Notes: generated by a model from the letters alone, not told the origin. Numbered from the stretch's first letter, positions 1 to 10,086 are shown. The stretch is 43,181 nt of DNA from Acidimicrobiales bacterium (GCA_003244275.1 QHCF01000015.1:1-43181); one strand, 5' to 3'. Translations and numbers: made by a program.

Positions 1-122
1 CCCGCCAGACCGCCACACCAACCCGCACACAGGATGCACAAGGGTGCCGAGGGGGTTACTGTTCCCGTAGTGCGCTGTGGGCCAAGGCTGTGTTTGCCCC
101 GTCCGGTGAGGAGGGCGGGACA
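1..122. other. left edge, upstream of relaxase gene
   Basis: No gene is seen here. The last bases carry the relaxase ribosome binding site (GAGGAGG near 108-114). MobF elements often keep oriT next to the relaxase, so part of an oriT could lie here or just left of the window, but I see no diagnostic inverted repeat or nic site. No GGGACA boxes of the kind found at 19.8, 32.6, 36.6 and 38.4 kb are present. Confidence 0.4.
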
Positions 123-3100
123 ATGATGAGCGCCCACAAAATCGGGGCCGAACATGTCAATTATTACCTCTCTTACGTTGAGCGGGGGGGTGATGCCGGG
201 CGATGGCTCGGCAAGGGCGCAGAAGCACTCGGCCTCACCGGCGAAGTGACCCCGGAAGCCTTTGCCAATCTCGCGGAGGGCCGGCAGCCCGACGGCACCA
301 AGCTCTTGGAACGCATCCACGCCGATCGGGTCATGGGGTGGGACATGACAATGTCGGCCCCCAAGTCTCTCTCCTTGTTGGCTGTCCTCCACCCCGACGA
401 GGAGATGCGAACCGCACTACGAGACGTCCACGACCGTGCCGTGGCGGCGGGGTTGGCCTACCTAGAAGACGTCGGGGGCGCAGCTCGCCGGGGCTACGGC
501 GGGCGAGATGGCCATGTTGGAGCGCAGATGGTCATCGCTGGCTTCGTGCACAAGACATCTCGGGAGGGCGAGCCGGATCTGCACGAGCACGGCATCATCC
601 TCAACGTGGGCCTTGGTGAGGACGGCCGCTGGACCTCCATCGACTCGCGGTGGGCCTACGCCCACAAGGCCGGCGCCGAAGCCATCTACCGCTCGGAGCT
701 CTACAAAGGAGCAGCCGAACTCGGCGTGGTGTGGGAGGCACCCGACGTCCATGGCAACCGGGAGGTGGCCGGGTTCAGTCGAGCAGAACTGCGGGATTGG
801 TCGACCCGGCGCGCCAACATCGAAGACGAACTGGCCCGTACCGGCGGGTCGGGCCGGCGGGCGGCCGAGGCGGCGGCACTGGCCACCCGCAAGACCAAGG
901 TTGACGTGGAGTTCACCGCCCTCGTCGAGCAGTGGCGGACACGGGCCCGGGACGAGGGTCTGAGCCCCCGGCGTCTGGCCAAGATGGCCGGGGGCTCAGA
1001 CCGGAGGCTGTCGCTGTCAGACGAGGAACTCTTGCGAGCCAAGGACCAGATTCTGAGCCTCGGGGACGGTGGCCTCCTGGAGGGTGGCTCGGCCTTCACG
1101 GTCGATGCCGTCGTGAGGGCCTGGGTGGATCATCTGCCCAGCGGGGCCAGCCGAGAATACGTCGAGGAGCTGGTTGAAGACACCCTGGATGACCCTCGGG
1201 TTGTCCCGTTGGTAGTGGCCGACCACGAGGGGCACGTCCTGACTGGCGAACACGGTATGCCCAAGAACGCCAAGACCCTGCGGCTGGTGCGTAGCGAGGA
1301 CTTGGAAGCGTCCCGCTGCCAGCTGCGCTATTCGACTCAGGCCATGCTGGCCATGGAGGCCAGGGTGATAGACGCCGTGGGTGCCACCCGTCAAGCCGGT
1401 GTGGCCATGGTAGATCCCGGCCTGGTGGAGGCAGTGCTGGCCCGTCATCCGACTTTGACCCTGGACCAGGTGGAGATGGTCAGAGCCATTACCACCAGCG
1501 GGCATGGGGTCGACGCCGTAGTCGGGCCACCAGGCTCGGGCAAGAGCTTCGCCATTGGCGTGGCCCGAGAGATTTGGGAACAGGCTGGCTACCGCCTCCA
1601 AGGTTCAGCTCCGTCGGGCAAAGCGGCGGTGGAACTCGGGTCTGGGGCGGGTATCGACTCCACCACCCTGGCCGCCATCGTGGCGCCCAATACCCCCACC
1701 AGCATCGTCAAGGGCGGGGTCCTGATCCTCGATGAAGCCGGCATGGCCAACACCTTGGACATGGATGCCGTCTTGGCCATGGCCCGTCAAGCGGGGACCA
1801 AGGTTGTGGCCCTGGGGGATCCTCGCCAGATAGCGGCCGTAGGGGCGGGGGGGACATTCGCAGGGATCGTCGAGCGCTTTGGCGCCTCGGAGCTCACCGA
1901 GAATGGTCGTCAGGCCGAAGACTGGGAACGAGCGGCCATTAAGGCCCTGCGGGACGGCCGCTCCGGTGAGGCCGTCGCATCCTACGTAGCTCATGGCCGG
2001 CTGGTGGTGGCCGACGTTCCCGAGGATCTGATGAGTGGCTGTGTCACTGATTGGTGGGCCGCCAGGCCTGAAGGCGAGGTGGCAATGTACGCCGCCACCC
2101 GGGCCCAGGTCTGGCGTCTCAACGCGTTGGCCCGGGCCCGTATGGCCGAGGCCGGCCAGCTCTCTGGCCCGGAGATGGTGGTAGGAGCCGTCAGCAGAGG
2201 TGGCTACGCCTTGCCCGAGCGCACCTTTGCGGCTGGTGATGAGGTCTTGTTGGGCAAGAACCGGGCCAAGGTAAGCGGTGATGTGGTTGTCACTCTGGCC
2301 GACGGTACCCGCCGTCACCAGGGAATCAAGAACGGGCAGCGGGCTCGCATCGTCGAGGTAGATGGCCAGTCCGGCCAGGTCACCGTCACTCACCAGGACG
2401 GCCGGGTTCTGACCTTGGCCAAGGACTACGTCGAGCAATATCTGGCCCACGGCTATGCCATCACTGCCCATAAAGCCCAAGGTGAGACCGTGGGCGAGGC
2501 TGGTCGGGTGGCCGCACTGGGGATCATTGCTGAGGCCGACCGGCGCAAGGGCAAGGCCTTCGTTTACGGGTTGGCCGACGCCGAGCTCGGCCTGGTCATG
2601 GCCAGCCGGGCTACCGACTCGACTCGCTTCTACGTGCTCGCCACTGCCGAGACCCATCTCTACGACGAGGGTTCTCAGATAGAGCCGGTCGACCCCGCCG
2701 CCAGCCTGGCTCGTTCCTGGGGCCGCTCGGCAGCTCCGGGCATGGCTGGCGATGAATTGGAACGAGCCCGTGTGGTCAAGCGTCTGGCGGCGGGCTTCTC
2801 CGCCAAGGACTTGGCAGAGCGACGGGACTCACTGGTCGCCCTTGAGCGAGGCGACCAGGATCCGGCGGTCGCCCTCGAGGTGGCGCGGTCTCAGCGAGAG
2901 GCGGCCAGGACCGAGGTCGAGGCGGCCAGACGCACTCTGGCCGAGGCCATCTTGGACATAGAGGACGCCCGGGAGGTACCCACCCCTGATGCGTCCACCA
3001 CAAATGAGCCCACACTGGTGGATGACCGCCTACTCCTGAGCGTACGCCCAGAGCCAAACCGGCCCGGTGGCTCTGAGCCAGCGCCCACCACTCCAGGGCT

Positions 3101-3812
3101 ACCCAGCCAGGCGGCTGATGTGGTTTCGCCTGATCGCCGGGTCATAGAAGCCGAGGCCAGGGCTGAGGCGGCGCTGATTGCCTCCCGTACGGCCGAGGCG
3201 GCTCTACGGCTGGTGGAGGCGGCGCAGAGCCGTCGAGCGGCTGCCGTGGCTGCCACAGAAGCGGAGATAGGCGGCGATCGCCGCCGTGTCGCTGCCGATC
3301 TGGCCTTACTCGACGAGGCTTTGGCCACCCAGCGCCGGTGGTCGCTGGATGCCCTTGCCGCACAACCTCCAACCTGGGCGGCCGACCTCATCGGAGCCCG
3401 GCCCTCCGAGCGGGCGTCGGCATTGCGCTGGCGCGAGGGGCTCACGCTCATCGACGATGTACGAAAGACCGCCGGCTTCGATCCAGCTGCGCAAGACGAC
3501 GACCCTATGGTGAGGGCCTTGGGTCAACGACCAGACCAACCCTTTGCGCGGCCGGGCTGGGACCATCACCGCGCCTGTTTGCAACGAGTCAGGGTCGACT
3601 TGGGCCTCGAGGTGCCCGACTCCGTGGCGGTCGGCCAAGAAACACCAGCGACCGAGGAGCGCGCCGCTGCTCTGGAGCGCCTTACCGAGGCCTCCCGGCG
3701 ACGCTGGCAACGCCCAGCTCAGTCTGGGCCGAACCGGCTTCGCCGATCCGACGTGTCCCCCCAGTTGGACCCACCGAATCCGCGCTCAGGTCGTCCTAAC
3801 GTCGACCTTTGA
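123..3812 (+). CDS. MobF/TrwC-family conjugative relaxase-helicase
   Basis: A 1229-residue protein that would nick oriT, bind the 5' end covalently and unwind the transferred strand. The N-terminal TrwC domain has tyrosines at about 14, 15 and 18 (NYYLSY) and a metal-binding histidine cluster around 150-158 (DLHEHG). The helicase half is RecD/TraI-like, with Walker A VGPPGSGKS near 466, Walker B LILDEAGM near 534 and a late motif ITAHKAQGET near 777. The last ~350 residues are Ala/Glu/Arg-rich and probably helical. I start it at ATG 123 because GAGGAGG lies 8 bases upstream; an in-frame GTG at 90 lacks this. The tandem ATG at 126 is also possible. The gene converges on the transfer operon with a 27-base gap, so it is transcribed separately. 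Family assignment is firm; the oriT is not identified. Confidence 0.95.
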   Translation: MMSAHKIGAEHVNYYLSYVERGGDAGRWLGKGAEALGLTGEVTPEAFANLAEGRQPDGTKLLERIHADRVMGWDMTMSAPKSLSLLAVLHPDEEMRTALRDVHDRAVAAGLAYLEDVGGAARRGYGGRDGHVGAQMVIAGFVHKTSREGEPDLHEHGIILNVGLGEDGRWTSIDSRWAYAHKAGAEAIYRSELYKGAAELGVVWEAPDVHGNREVAGFSRAELRDWSTRRANIEDELARTGGSGRRAAEAAALATRKTKVDVEFTALVEQWRTRARDEGLSPRRLAKMAGGSDRRLSLSDEELLRAKDQILSLGDGGLLEGGSAFTVDAVVRAWVDHLPSGASREYVEELVEDTLDDPRVVPLVVADHEGHVLTGEHGMPKNAKTLRLVRSEDLEASRCQLRYSTQAMLAMEARVIDAVGATRQAGVAMVDPGLVEAVLARHPTLTLDQVEMVRAITTSGHGVDAVVGPPGSGKSFAIGVAREIWEQAGYRLQGSAPSGKAAVELGSGAGIDSTTLAAIVAPNTPTSIVKGGVLILDEAGMANTLDMDAVLAMARQAGTKVVALGDPRQIAAVGAGGTFAGIVERFGASELTENGRQAEDWERAAIKALRDGRSGEAVASYVAHGRLVVADVPEDLMSGCVTDWWAARPEGEVAMYAATRAQVWRLNALARARMAEAGQLSGPEMVVGAVSRGGYALPERTFAAGDEVLLGKNRAKVSGDVVVTLADGTRRHQGIKNGQRARIVEVDGQSGQVTVTHQDGRVLTLAKDYVEQYLAHGYAITAHKAQGETVGEAGRVAALGIIAEADRRKGKAFVYGLADAELGLVMASRATDSTRFYVLATAETHLYDEGSQIEPVDPAASLARSWGRSAAPGMAGDELERARVVKRLAAGFSAKDLAERRDSLVALERGDQDPAVALEVARSQREAARTEVEAARRTLAEAILDIEDAREVPTPDASTTNEPTLVDDRLLLSVRPEPNRPGGSEPAPTTPGLPSQAADVVSPDRRVIEAEARAEAALIASRTAEAALRLVEAAQSRRAAAVAATEAEIGGDRRRVAADLALLDEALATQRRWSLDALAAQPPTWAADLIGARPSERASALRWREGLTLIDDVRKTAGFDPAAQDDDPMVRALGQRPDQPFARPGWDHHRACLQRVRVDLGLEVPDSVAVGQETPATEERAAALERLTEASRRRWQRPAQSGPNRLRRSDVSPQLDPPNPRSGRPNVDL

Positions 3813-3839
3813 TCGATTCAACGCTCCGCTCAACACCGA

Positions 3840-4412
3840 TCAGCGCCGTTGAGGCCCCGGGGGTGCCGGCGGCTGAGGTCGGCCGGGAGTAGAGGCACCC
3901 GGCTTGGTGGCTTCTGCCACCAACACGTCGATTGTCTCGGGTGGCATTTCCAATACGACTGCGGGCCCTCCTTCTTTGTGGGTCGGCGATCCACCGCAGC
4001 CTCGTAGGTCCCAGCTGTGCATTCGTGACCGCCAGCGCTCCAGGCCCTCATGCCAGACCAGGGGTTCATACGGGCGGGCCGAGTCTGAATAGGCGCCGAC
4101 ATGACCGGCGTGGAGGGCGATCAGCTCCTCGACCATGGCGCCGTGGAGGTACCAGCAGCTCGGAAGCTCGCGTAGCTCGTAGCGTCCGACCAACCAGGCG
4201 GCCCAAGCCGCCAGTTCCGCCGCCGCCTTGGCTACCTCCGTCGACGACCTGGCTCGCCAGTTCCAGTTTGCCGGTTGTCCGGCAGCCGGCGATCCCATGC
4301 TGTCCAGACGGGTGGCCAGCTCCACCAACTCCTTGTCGTGCTGACCCAGCAATTTGAGTACCGGGTCGGGGCTGTTCCTGTCGGGACCGAGGCTGTCGGG
4401 GTCTGTACTCAA
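3840..4412 (-). CDS. hypothetical protein, DUF4913-like
   Basis: 190 residues. The central part (about 75-135) has a tryptophan-rich pattern with LPSCWYLHGAMVEEL and later WRSRMHSWDL, which resembles the DUF4913 proteins of actinomycete mobile elements; this match is from memory and moderate. The tail is Pro/Gly-rich. The start is TTG, overlapping the stop of the helicase gene as TTGA, with AAGGAG upstream, so it is translationally coupled as the last gene of the transfer operon. Function unknown. It ends 27 bases from the convergent relaxase gene. Confidence 0.75.
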   Translation of the reverse strand: MSTDPDSLGPDRNSPDPVLKLLGQHDKELVELATRLDSMGSPAAGQPANWNWRARSSTEVAKAAAELAAWAAWLVGRYELRELPSCWYLHGAMVEELIALHAGHVGAYSDSARPYEPLVWHEGLERWRSRMHSWDLRGCGGSPTHKEGGPAVVLEMPPETIDVLVAEATKPGASTPGRPQPPAPPGPQRR

Positions 4413-7400
4413 AGTTCTCTCCTTCTTTCCGTCTCTGGATAGGGAGGGGGTGGGTCGAATCCAGGTCCGGGTCGTTCCCGTTGCTCCAGGGAACGCCGGG
4501 CCTGAGTCAGGCGGGTTTGGGAACTGCTGGACAGCTCGGCCAGGATCGCTGCCCTGGCTCGCTCATCTGCAGTGTCTGGTGCTCCTCGCCGGGACGGTTC
4601 AGGCTCTGCCGCTTCGGCACTAGGCGCATCCGCGTCGGTTGATTCGGTATCGGCCAGCCGATCGAGCTCCTGGTTGATCTCGGCCTGGCGCCGGCGGAGC
4701 TCGTTCAGCCGCTGGTCTTGGGGAAAGGTCCCTCCAATCAGCCGGGTGGCCTGGGCAGCCTCTTGCTCTGCTACCCGCACGTCTTCCAGGGCGTCAGCGA
4801 GCTCCTGATCCAAGCGAGCCAGGCGGCGTTCGAGCCGGCTGATGAGGCCCAGCGGATCGACTTGGCGCAGCTCGCCTCGACTCGTCATTATCGTGTTGGC
4901 AGGAACGTCGGCCAGGCCAACCTCGACCGAGGTGGTCCCCCGATCACGGAACACTCGGGCCGTCACGCCAAAACCCCCCAACACCCCCACCCGTACGGGG
5001 GGGCTGCCACGGTGAAATCCTCGCCAGGCATCGGGTGATTCCGGCGCAATCACCCGGGCACTGATCTGAGCCAACAACGCCTGGCGCAAAGCGTCGCCGG
5101 CCTCAGGCCGCTTGGTGAAGGATCGCTCGCCCACTTCCATGACGAAGCGATCCCCTCGGGTCTCGGTGCGGGTGGTCAGCGCCGATCGGGCCATGTCGGC
5201 CTTGGCCTGGGATGAGGCGGCCCGGCGCAGCAGAGACTCCCGCCGGGCGATTAGGCCAGCCTGGTCGTCGTGATGGGCCCGGGCCAGGCGGGACAACTTG
5301 GCCACCTCAGAATCAACGCCGGCCTTCTGCAAGATGAGCGGGTTCCCAGACGCCAAAGCCTTGACCTCAGCAAAGGACAGCACCGTGTCCCCCAGGTCGT
5401 CGGCCTCCCGACCGACCTCGTCGTGGACCAGCTGGTCGATAAAGCGGGCCTTTCGTTCCAGGGTTTGCCACATGTACACATCGAAGCTGGCCTCGGTCAC
5501 GTAGCGCAGGATCTGCACCTCGGGATTGTGGTTGCCCTGGCGCAGCAGGCGCCCCTCCCGCTGTTCGATCTCAGCCGGCTTCCAGGGGGCATCCAGATGG
5601 TGCAGGGCCACCGCTCGGTGCTGCACGTTGGTGCCCACCCCCATCTTCGCAGTCGAGCCCACCAGTACGGCCACCCGCCCATCCCGGGCGGCGGCAAAAA
5701 GCTCCGCCTTGTCCCGGGTGCCCTCAGCGTCGTGGATGAAGGCCACCTGCTCGGGGGCCAGACCCCTAGCCACCAGCTCCCGACGGAGTTGGTGATAGAC
5801 GTCCCAGCTCCCCTCCTTGGGGGTGGAGAAGTCACAGAACACGAGTTGCAGAGCACCGGGACGGGGATGAGGCTCCTTGGTGGCCATCCCGGCCAGGGCG
5901 TCGGGATAGTGCTGGGCGGCGTGGGCGAAGTGGATGGCGGCTATCCGCTCGGCGGCAACGGCCACCTTTCCGCCGTCTGGGTCGGGGTCGGGCGTATCGC
6001 TGACCAGGCGCATATCCAAGGCGGCCTTACGGCCGTCGGTGCACACCATCAACATGATGTCGGTGTTGCGGTCCACTCGGCCAGAGCGGATGTCCTCGGC
6101 TCTGGCCTCCAGCTTGGCCATGTAGTGCTGTAGCGCCGGGTTGGTCGGCACCACCACCGTCTCTGGGCCTCCCCCGGCCACCGTGGGGATATTCAGCCCA
6201 AGGTCAGCAGTGCTACGCACATCAGCAACCGCCCGAAACATCGCTAACAGCTCCGGTACGTTGGCGAACCGGGCCATGCGGGTCTTGAGCCGATAACTCG
6301 ACCCGTCGGGAGACAACTCGACGGCCGTGACTGGCCGGGCGAAGGTGGCGGCCCAGGAGTCGAAGTCGGCAATTCCGGCCCGGGCCAGGGTCTTGGGCTG
6401 GAGGTAGCGTTGCATGTTGAACATCTCGGCGATGGTGTTGGATACCGGCGTGGCGGTGGCGAAGGTGGCCGCCCGATTCCCGTGGCGGGAGCGCAACCAC
6501 GCCAATTTGAGGTCCAGGTCCTCGGCCTTTTGTGACCCCCTGATGCCAATATCGGCAACGTTGGTGACTATGGCGCGGTTCTTAAAGTAGTGCGCTTCGT
6601 CCAAGAACACGTAGTCGATCCCAGTGGCCTCGAATACCACCCCATCGTCGCGCTGGTTTTCCCTGAGCAGCTTCTTGTCGCGCTCCTCGGCGTTGGCCAG
6701 CTTGGTCTCCAGGGCCTTCACGCTGAGCCCCTGGCCGGCCTTTGACGAGCTCAGCGCCCCCCGGAGGGCCTCGATCTTCTCGGCCCGGTACTCGGCTCGC
6801 GTCTCTGGAGCGGTGGGGATCAGTCCAAAGGTCGAGTGGGTCAGGATCACCGCGTCCCAGTCCCCGGTGGCGCAACGGGCGACCAGCTGTTTGCGCCCGG
6901 CCGCCTTCATCTCCGACTCATGAGGTACCAGCACCCGGGCCTGGGGGTAGAGCTGGAGAAACTCCCGTGAGAACTGCTCCAACATGTGGTTGGGTACCAC
7001 GTAGGCCGGTTTGCGGGCCAGGCCCAGCCGGCGCATCTCCATTCCTGCCATCACCTGGACCGCGGTCTTGCCCCCTCCCACGGCGTGGGCCAGCAAGACG
7101 TTTGGCTCTTGAAGGATCCGCCACACGGCATCGCGTTGGTGGGAATGGGGCCTGAAGGTCTCAGCCAGGCCGGGCAGTGACAGATGCGAACCCTCCCAGG
7201 CCGGCACCACGTTGGAGTTGAACAACACGTTGTACCGCTGCGCCAAACGAGAAGCCCGCACTGGGTCCTCCCACACCCAGGCCGAGAAGCGCGCTTCCAG
7301 GGCTTCCTGTTTCTCTCGGGCGGCCAGGGTTTCGCCGACATTGAGTGTCCTGGTTCCGTCATCGTCCTTGTCGTAGATCTTGGCCACCGTCTGGTTAAGC

Positions 7401-9526
7401 GACCACTCCAACAACTTGGTGGCCGCCACCCGGTCGGTCCCCCACTCGGCCGTCATGGCCACGTTTCGCCGTATCCACAAGGGGGCGGCAACGGTCCAGG
7501 TGGCGCCGATCTCCGCCTTTTCCACCTGAATGTCCGGGGTGGCCAGGACCTCTCGGGCAAACTCGGAAATGTCGGTGGCCCCGATCCAGGCCGCCCCCAG
7601 CCGGGCATCGATCTCCCCCGGCTCCAGGTCACGGGGCATGACCGCCTCTAGGGCCTCCACGTGGGCCTGAAAGCGAGGTTCACGATTGGCTGCCAGGCGA
7701 GCAGCGTCCAGCTTCTGGCGGACCGGACCGCTTAGGTAAGCCTCGGCGCTCATCAGCTGCCCCGTGGTCGGGTCCTCCCAGACCATGGTTCCCAGCTCGG
7801 TGCGGGCGGCGGACTCGTCCACCCCGAGCAGCTCGGCAATGACTCCCAGGTCCACCCGGGCGTGGCCGTCCAGGCACAGGGCCAGGGCATCGGTCGCCGA
7901 GTCGGCTCCCATAACCGCCTGGCGGGGACCCACCACCCGGGACTCGAAGATGGCCGCCTTGTTGGCCTCCTGGGAGACCGGGTCAAACATCTCCAGGGCG
8001 AACAGGCCGGGCAGATCGGGGTCACGAGCGAAGCCGCCCATCGTCGGGGCCACCCGGCGCATGACTTCCTCACCGGTTTCAGGGTCAGTCTTGCCGGTTC
8101 GGTCCTGGCGGAACCGGTTCAGCGGGCCATAGCGGGCCCGGTAGGCGTCATAGCGGCGTCCCATCGTGGCCTGGGCCTGACCAAAGGCGGCGTCGTCGGC
8201 GTTGGTCGCCTGGCTCTCCAACAACTCGGCCCAGGCATCTCGCAGGCCGATCAGGGCGGCCAGCTCGGCCCGGTCACTCTTCGGCCTGGGGGTGAACGGC
8301 TCGGGCAGGCCTGCTGTGATGCGGGCAAAGCCACCCTCGAGGAGGGTGGCCACGATGCTGCCCTCCTTGTGGTACCGAGCGACGACCGCGTTACCCAGCT
8401 GGGGGCGCTTTGGCGTCGACCGCTCCGGTGGTGGCACTGAAGGCGGGGCCAGGACCAATCCTGATGCTCGGGCCTCGGTCGTGACTCGGGCCAGTCCCTG
8501 GCCCAGATCCTCGGCCAGGGGGCGATCCCAGGGCCGCACCGCCAGGTCGGCCTGGTTGTACTGGCCGTGGGCTGCTCCCATCTCCCCCAGGACCTGGCCG
8601 GGATGCTCGCCAAAGTACTCGTTGATGGCCACCGTTCCGGTAGGGGTATCCACCTCTACCACCCGATCCCAGGGCTGGCCGGCTGGCTCGGCGCCCGGCT
8701 CGCGCCGGCGCAGAACCACCAGGTCGGTCACCACGTCAGTACCAGAAGCGGCCCGGAAGGTCCCTCCCGGGAGTCGCACGGCCCCGAGCAGATCGGCCTG
8801 AGTGGCCATCTCCCGGCGAGCAGCCGGGTTGCGAGCGTCCATGGTGAAGCGCGAGGTAACCACCACCACCAGGCCGCCGGGGCGCACCAGGTCCAGGGAT
8901 TTCACTAGGAAATGGTTATGGATGGAATGCCGGGAGCGGTTGTGCCGGCGGTCCTCGAGGACCACCTTGCCGAACGGCACATTGCCAATCACCGCGTCGA
9001 AGTGGAGGCCAAATCGGCTGTCGGCGAAGCTCTCAGCCCTGATCTCGGCCGAGGGGTACAACGCGCCGGCTACTGCGGCGGTCACCGGATCCAGCTCCAC
9101 CCCGGTCACGGCCGCCCCAGGGGGGGCCAGGCCGATGAAGTTTCCCGACCCGCAACCCGGCTCCAGCACCCGCCCGGCCTTGAACCCCAGGCCGGCCAGG
9201 GTGGACCAGGCGGCTTCCACCACTTCGGCTGACGTGTAATGGGCGTTGATGACCGTGCGAGAAGCAGCCGCCCACTCGGTGTCGTCCAACAACTCCCGCA
9301 ACTGGCGGCGCGTCGGGGCCCACGAAGCGTTGTCAACATCGAAGACCTCAGGGATGGCCCCCCAGGCCGCCCATCGGGCCAGGGCGGCCTGCTCATCGGG
9401 GTGGGGTGGGCGATCCTCGGCCTGGAGCCGGCGCAAGGTTGCCAGGGCGGCCAGGTTGGCCTGGGCCTTGGCCCTCTGCCCGGGCGGGGCCAGGTCACCC
9501 TGGCCGCCCGGGCGAAAGTCTCTTAC
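4409..9526 (-). CDS. giant N6-methylase/SNF2-like helicase (DarB-like)
   Basis: About 1705 residues. The N-terminal methyltransferase-like domain has a SAM motif EPGCGSGNF (122-130) and GNVPFG (181-186) in place of NPPY. The helicase domains follow: Walker A AHAVGGGKT near 814, DEAH box FLDEAHYFKN near 975, TATPVSN near 1030, and QREGRLLRQGN near 1327. A long coiled C-terminus follows. Similar fused methylase-helicases on plasmids, ICEs and phages (for example DarB of phage P1) protect incoming DNA from restriction; that role is inferred here. The frame is open to 9985, but the stretch opposite the 127-residue gene is Gly/Pro-rich shadow. The natural start would be GTA 9526-9524, 8 bases after GGAGGAG and overlapping the upstream stop as GTAA, where neighbours have GTGA. 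No ATG, GTG or suitable TTG lies nearby. Confidence 0.85.
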   Translation of the reverse strand, partial: VRDFRPGGQGDLAPPGQRAKAQANLAALATLRRLQAEDRPPHPDEQAALARWAAWGAIPEVFDVDNASWAPTRRQLRELLDDTEWAAASRTVINAHYTSAEVVEAAWSTLAGLGFKAGRVLEPGCGSGNFIGLAPPGAAVTGVELDPVTAAVAGALYPSAEIRAESFADSRFGLHFDAVIGNVPFGKVVLEDRRHNRSRHSIHNHFLVKSLDLVRPGGLVVVVTSRFTMDARNPAARREMATQADLLGAVRLPGGTFRAASGTDVVTDLVVLRRREPGAEPAGQPWDRVVEVDTPTGTVAINEYFGEHPGQVLGEMGAAHGQYNQADLAVRPWDRPLAEDLGQGLARVTTEARASGLVLAPPSVPPPERSTPKRPQLGNAVVARYHKEGSIVATLLEGGFARITAGLPEPFTPRPKSDRAELAALIGLRDAWAELLESQATNADDAAFGQAQATMGRRYDAYRARYGPLNRFRQDRTGKTDPETGEEVMRRVAPTMGGFARDPDLPGLFALEMFDPVSQEANKAAIFESRVVGPRQAVMGADSATDALALCLDGHARVDLGVIAELLGVDESAARTELGTMVWEDPTTGQLMSAEAYLSGPVRQKLDAARLAANREPRFQAHVEALEAVMPRDLEPGEIDARLGAAWIGATDISEFAREVLATPDIQVEKAEIGATWTVAAPLWIRRNVAMTAEWGTDRVAATKLLEWSLNQTVAKIYDKDDDGTRTLNVGETLAAREKQEALEARFSAWVWEDPVRASRLAQRYNVLFNSNVVPAWEGSHLSLPGLAETFRPHSHQRDAVWRILQEPNVLLAHAVGGGKTAVQVMAGMEMRRLGLARKPAYVVPNHMLEQFSREFLQLYPQARVLVPHESEMKAAGRKQLVARCATGDWDAVILTHSTFGLIPTAPETRAEYRAEKIEALRGALSSSKAGQGLSVKALETKLANAEERDKKLLRENQRDDGVVFEATGIDYVFLDEAHYFKNRAIVTNVADIGIRGSQKAEDLDLKLAWLRSRHGNRAATFATATPVSNTIAEMFNMQRYLQPKTLARAGIADFDSWAATFARPVTAVELSPDGSSYRLKTRMARFANVPELLAMFRAVADVRSTADLGLNIPTVAGGGPETVVVPTNPALQHYMAKLEARAEDIRSGRVDRNTDIMLMVCTDGRKAALDMRLVSDTPDPDPDGGKVAVAAERIAAIHFAHAAQHYPDALAGMATKEPHPRPGALQLVFCDFSTPKEGSWDVYHQLRRELVARGLAPEQVAFIHDAEGTRDKAELFAAARDGRVAVLVGSTAKMGVGTNVQHRAVALHHLDAPWKPAEIEQREGRLLRQGNHNPEVQILRYVTEASFDVYMWQTLERKARFIDQLVHDEVGREADDLGDTVLSFAEVKALASGNPLILQKAGVDSEVAKLSRLARAHHDDQAGLIARRESLLRRAASSQAKADMARSALTTRTETRGDRFVMEVGERSFTKRPEAGDALRQALLAQISARVIAPESPDAWRGFHRGSPPVRVGVLGGFGVTARVFRDRGTTSVEVGLADVPANTIMTSRGELRQVDPLGLISRLERRLARLDQELADALEDVRVAEQEAAQATRLIGGTFPQDQRLNELRRRQAEINQELDRLADTESTDADAPSAEAAEPEPSRRGAPDTADERARAAILAELSSSSQTRLTQARRSLEQRERPGPGFDPPPPYPETERRREL

Positions 9527-9906
9527 TCCGGGGTCTCCTCCATCGCCTGGTCCTCGGAGCCCACCAGGTGGAAGTCCAGGGTCCCCAGCGAACGGAAGGG
9601 ATAAATCTCGTCTTCTCGCTGCGGCTCCGGGTCCTGCCAGCGCCCCGGTTCGGCCGGCAGGTAGACCTTCTCGGCCAGGATGCGTTGTTCGGCCAGCCTC
9701 CGGGCCGCCCCGATCCACACCAGTCGGTCGGCCTGATTCAGATCCGGAGGCACCCGCTGGCGGATGTCCTCCCTGGCCGCCATCATCTCGGCCTCCACCT
9801 GTTCCCCCACCGTCGCGCAGTAGCGCTCCGGGTCCTCCAGCCGAGCGAAGTGGCGGGGCCGAAACCCCTGGAGGTACTCCAGGGCCATCACTGCGTAACC
9901 GTTCAT
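9523..9906 (-). CDS. small conserved protein preceding the helicase
   Basis: 127 residues beginning MNGYAVMALEYLQ, mostly charged and helical (EQVEAEMMAAREDIRQR), with no membrane segment. The start is secure: AAGGGAGGA sits 6-7 bases before ATG 9906. Its amino-acid use is normal, whereas the overlapping helicase frame is unnatural there, so this frame is the coding one. The stop TAA overlaps the presumed helicase start. I recall similar short proteins just upstream of large helicases in actinomycete elements, but cannot name the family. A role as partner of the methylase-helicase is inference from position. Confidence 0.8.
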   Translation of the reverse strand: MNGYAVMALEYLQGFRPRHFARLEDPERYCATVGEQVEAEMMAAREDIRQRVPPDLNQADRLVWIGAARRLAEQRILAEKVYLPAEPGRWQDPEPQREDEIYPFRSLGTLDFHLVGSEDQAMEETPE

Positions 9907-10086
9907 CGTCGTCCTCCCTTAAGAAGTCGTCGAACGACAGTTGACTTGCCGGCGGGCGTCGGCCCACAAGATTCTCCTTTCCCATCTTCGCACGTCTGGG
10001 CCGGCACTCAACAACTGCGGTGGTGGCGACGGTGCGACCCGCCGGCGCCGGCGCGTCGGCCGCAATACCTGGCGGTCTCGGGCCAT
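9907..10086 (-). other. gap between coupling-protein and helicase genes
   Basis: The largest break in the transfer operon (180 bases). It has a GTG at 9967 with AAAGGAG six bases upstream, reading MGRRPPASQLSFDDFLRE and then running into the shadow frame of the 127-residue gene, so it may be a short leader or a lost N-terminus. A 12-base palindrome GCCGGCGCCGGC lies at 10041-10052. No clear promoter or terminator is seen. Confidence 0.4.

Noticed and set aside
1605-2657. 350-codon minus-strand frame inside the relaxase gene
   Set aside because: Shadow of the relaxase coding strand with His/Gly-rich sequence and no domain.
9527-9985. N-terminal extension of the helicase frame to ATG 9985
   Set aside because: Across the 127-residue gene this frame gives unnatural Gly/Pro/Arg-rich sequence, while the other frame has a strong ribosome binding site and normal composition.
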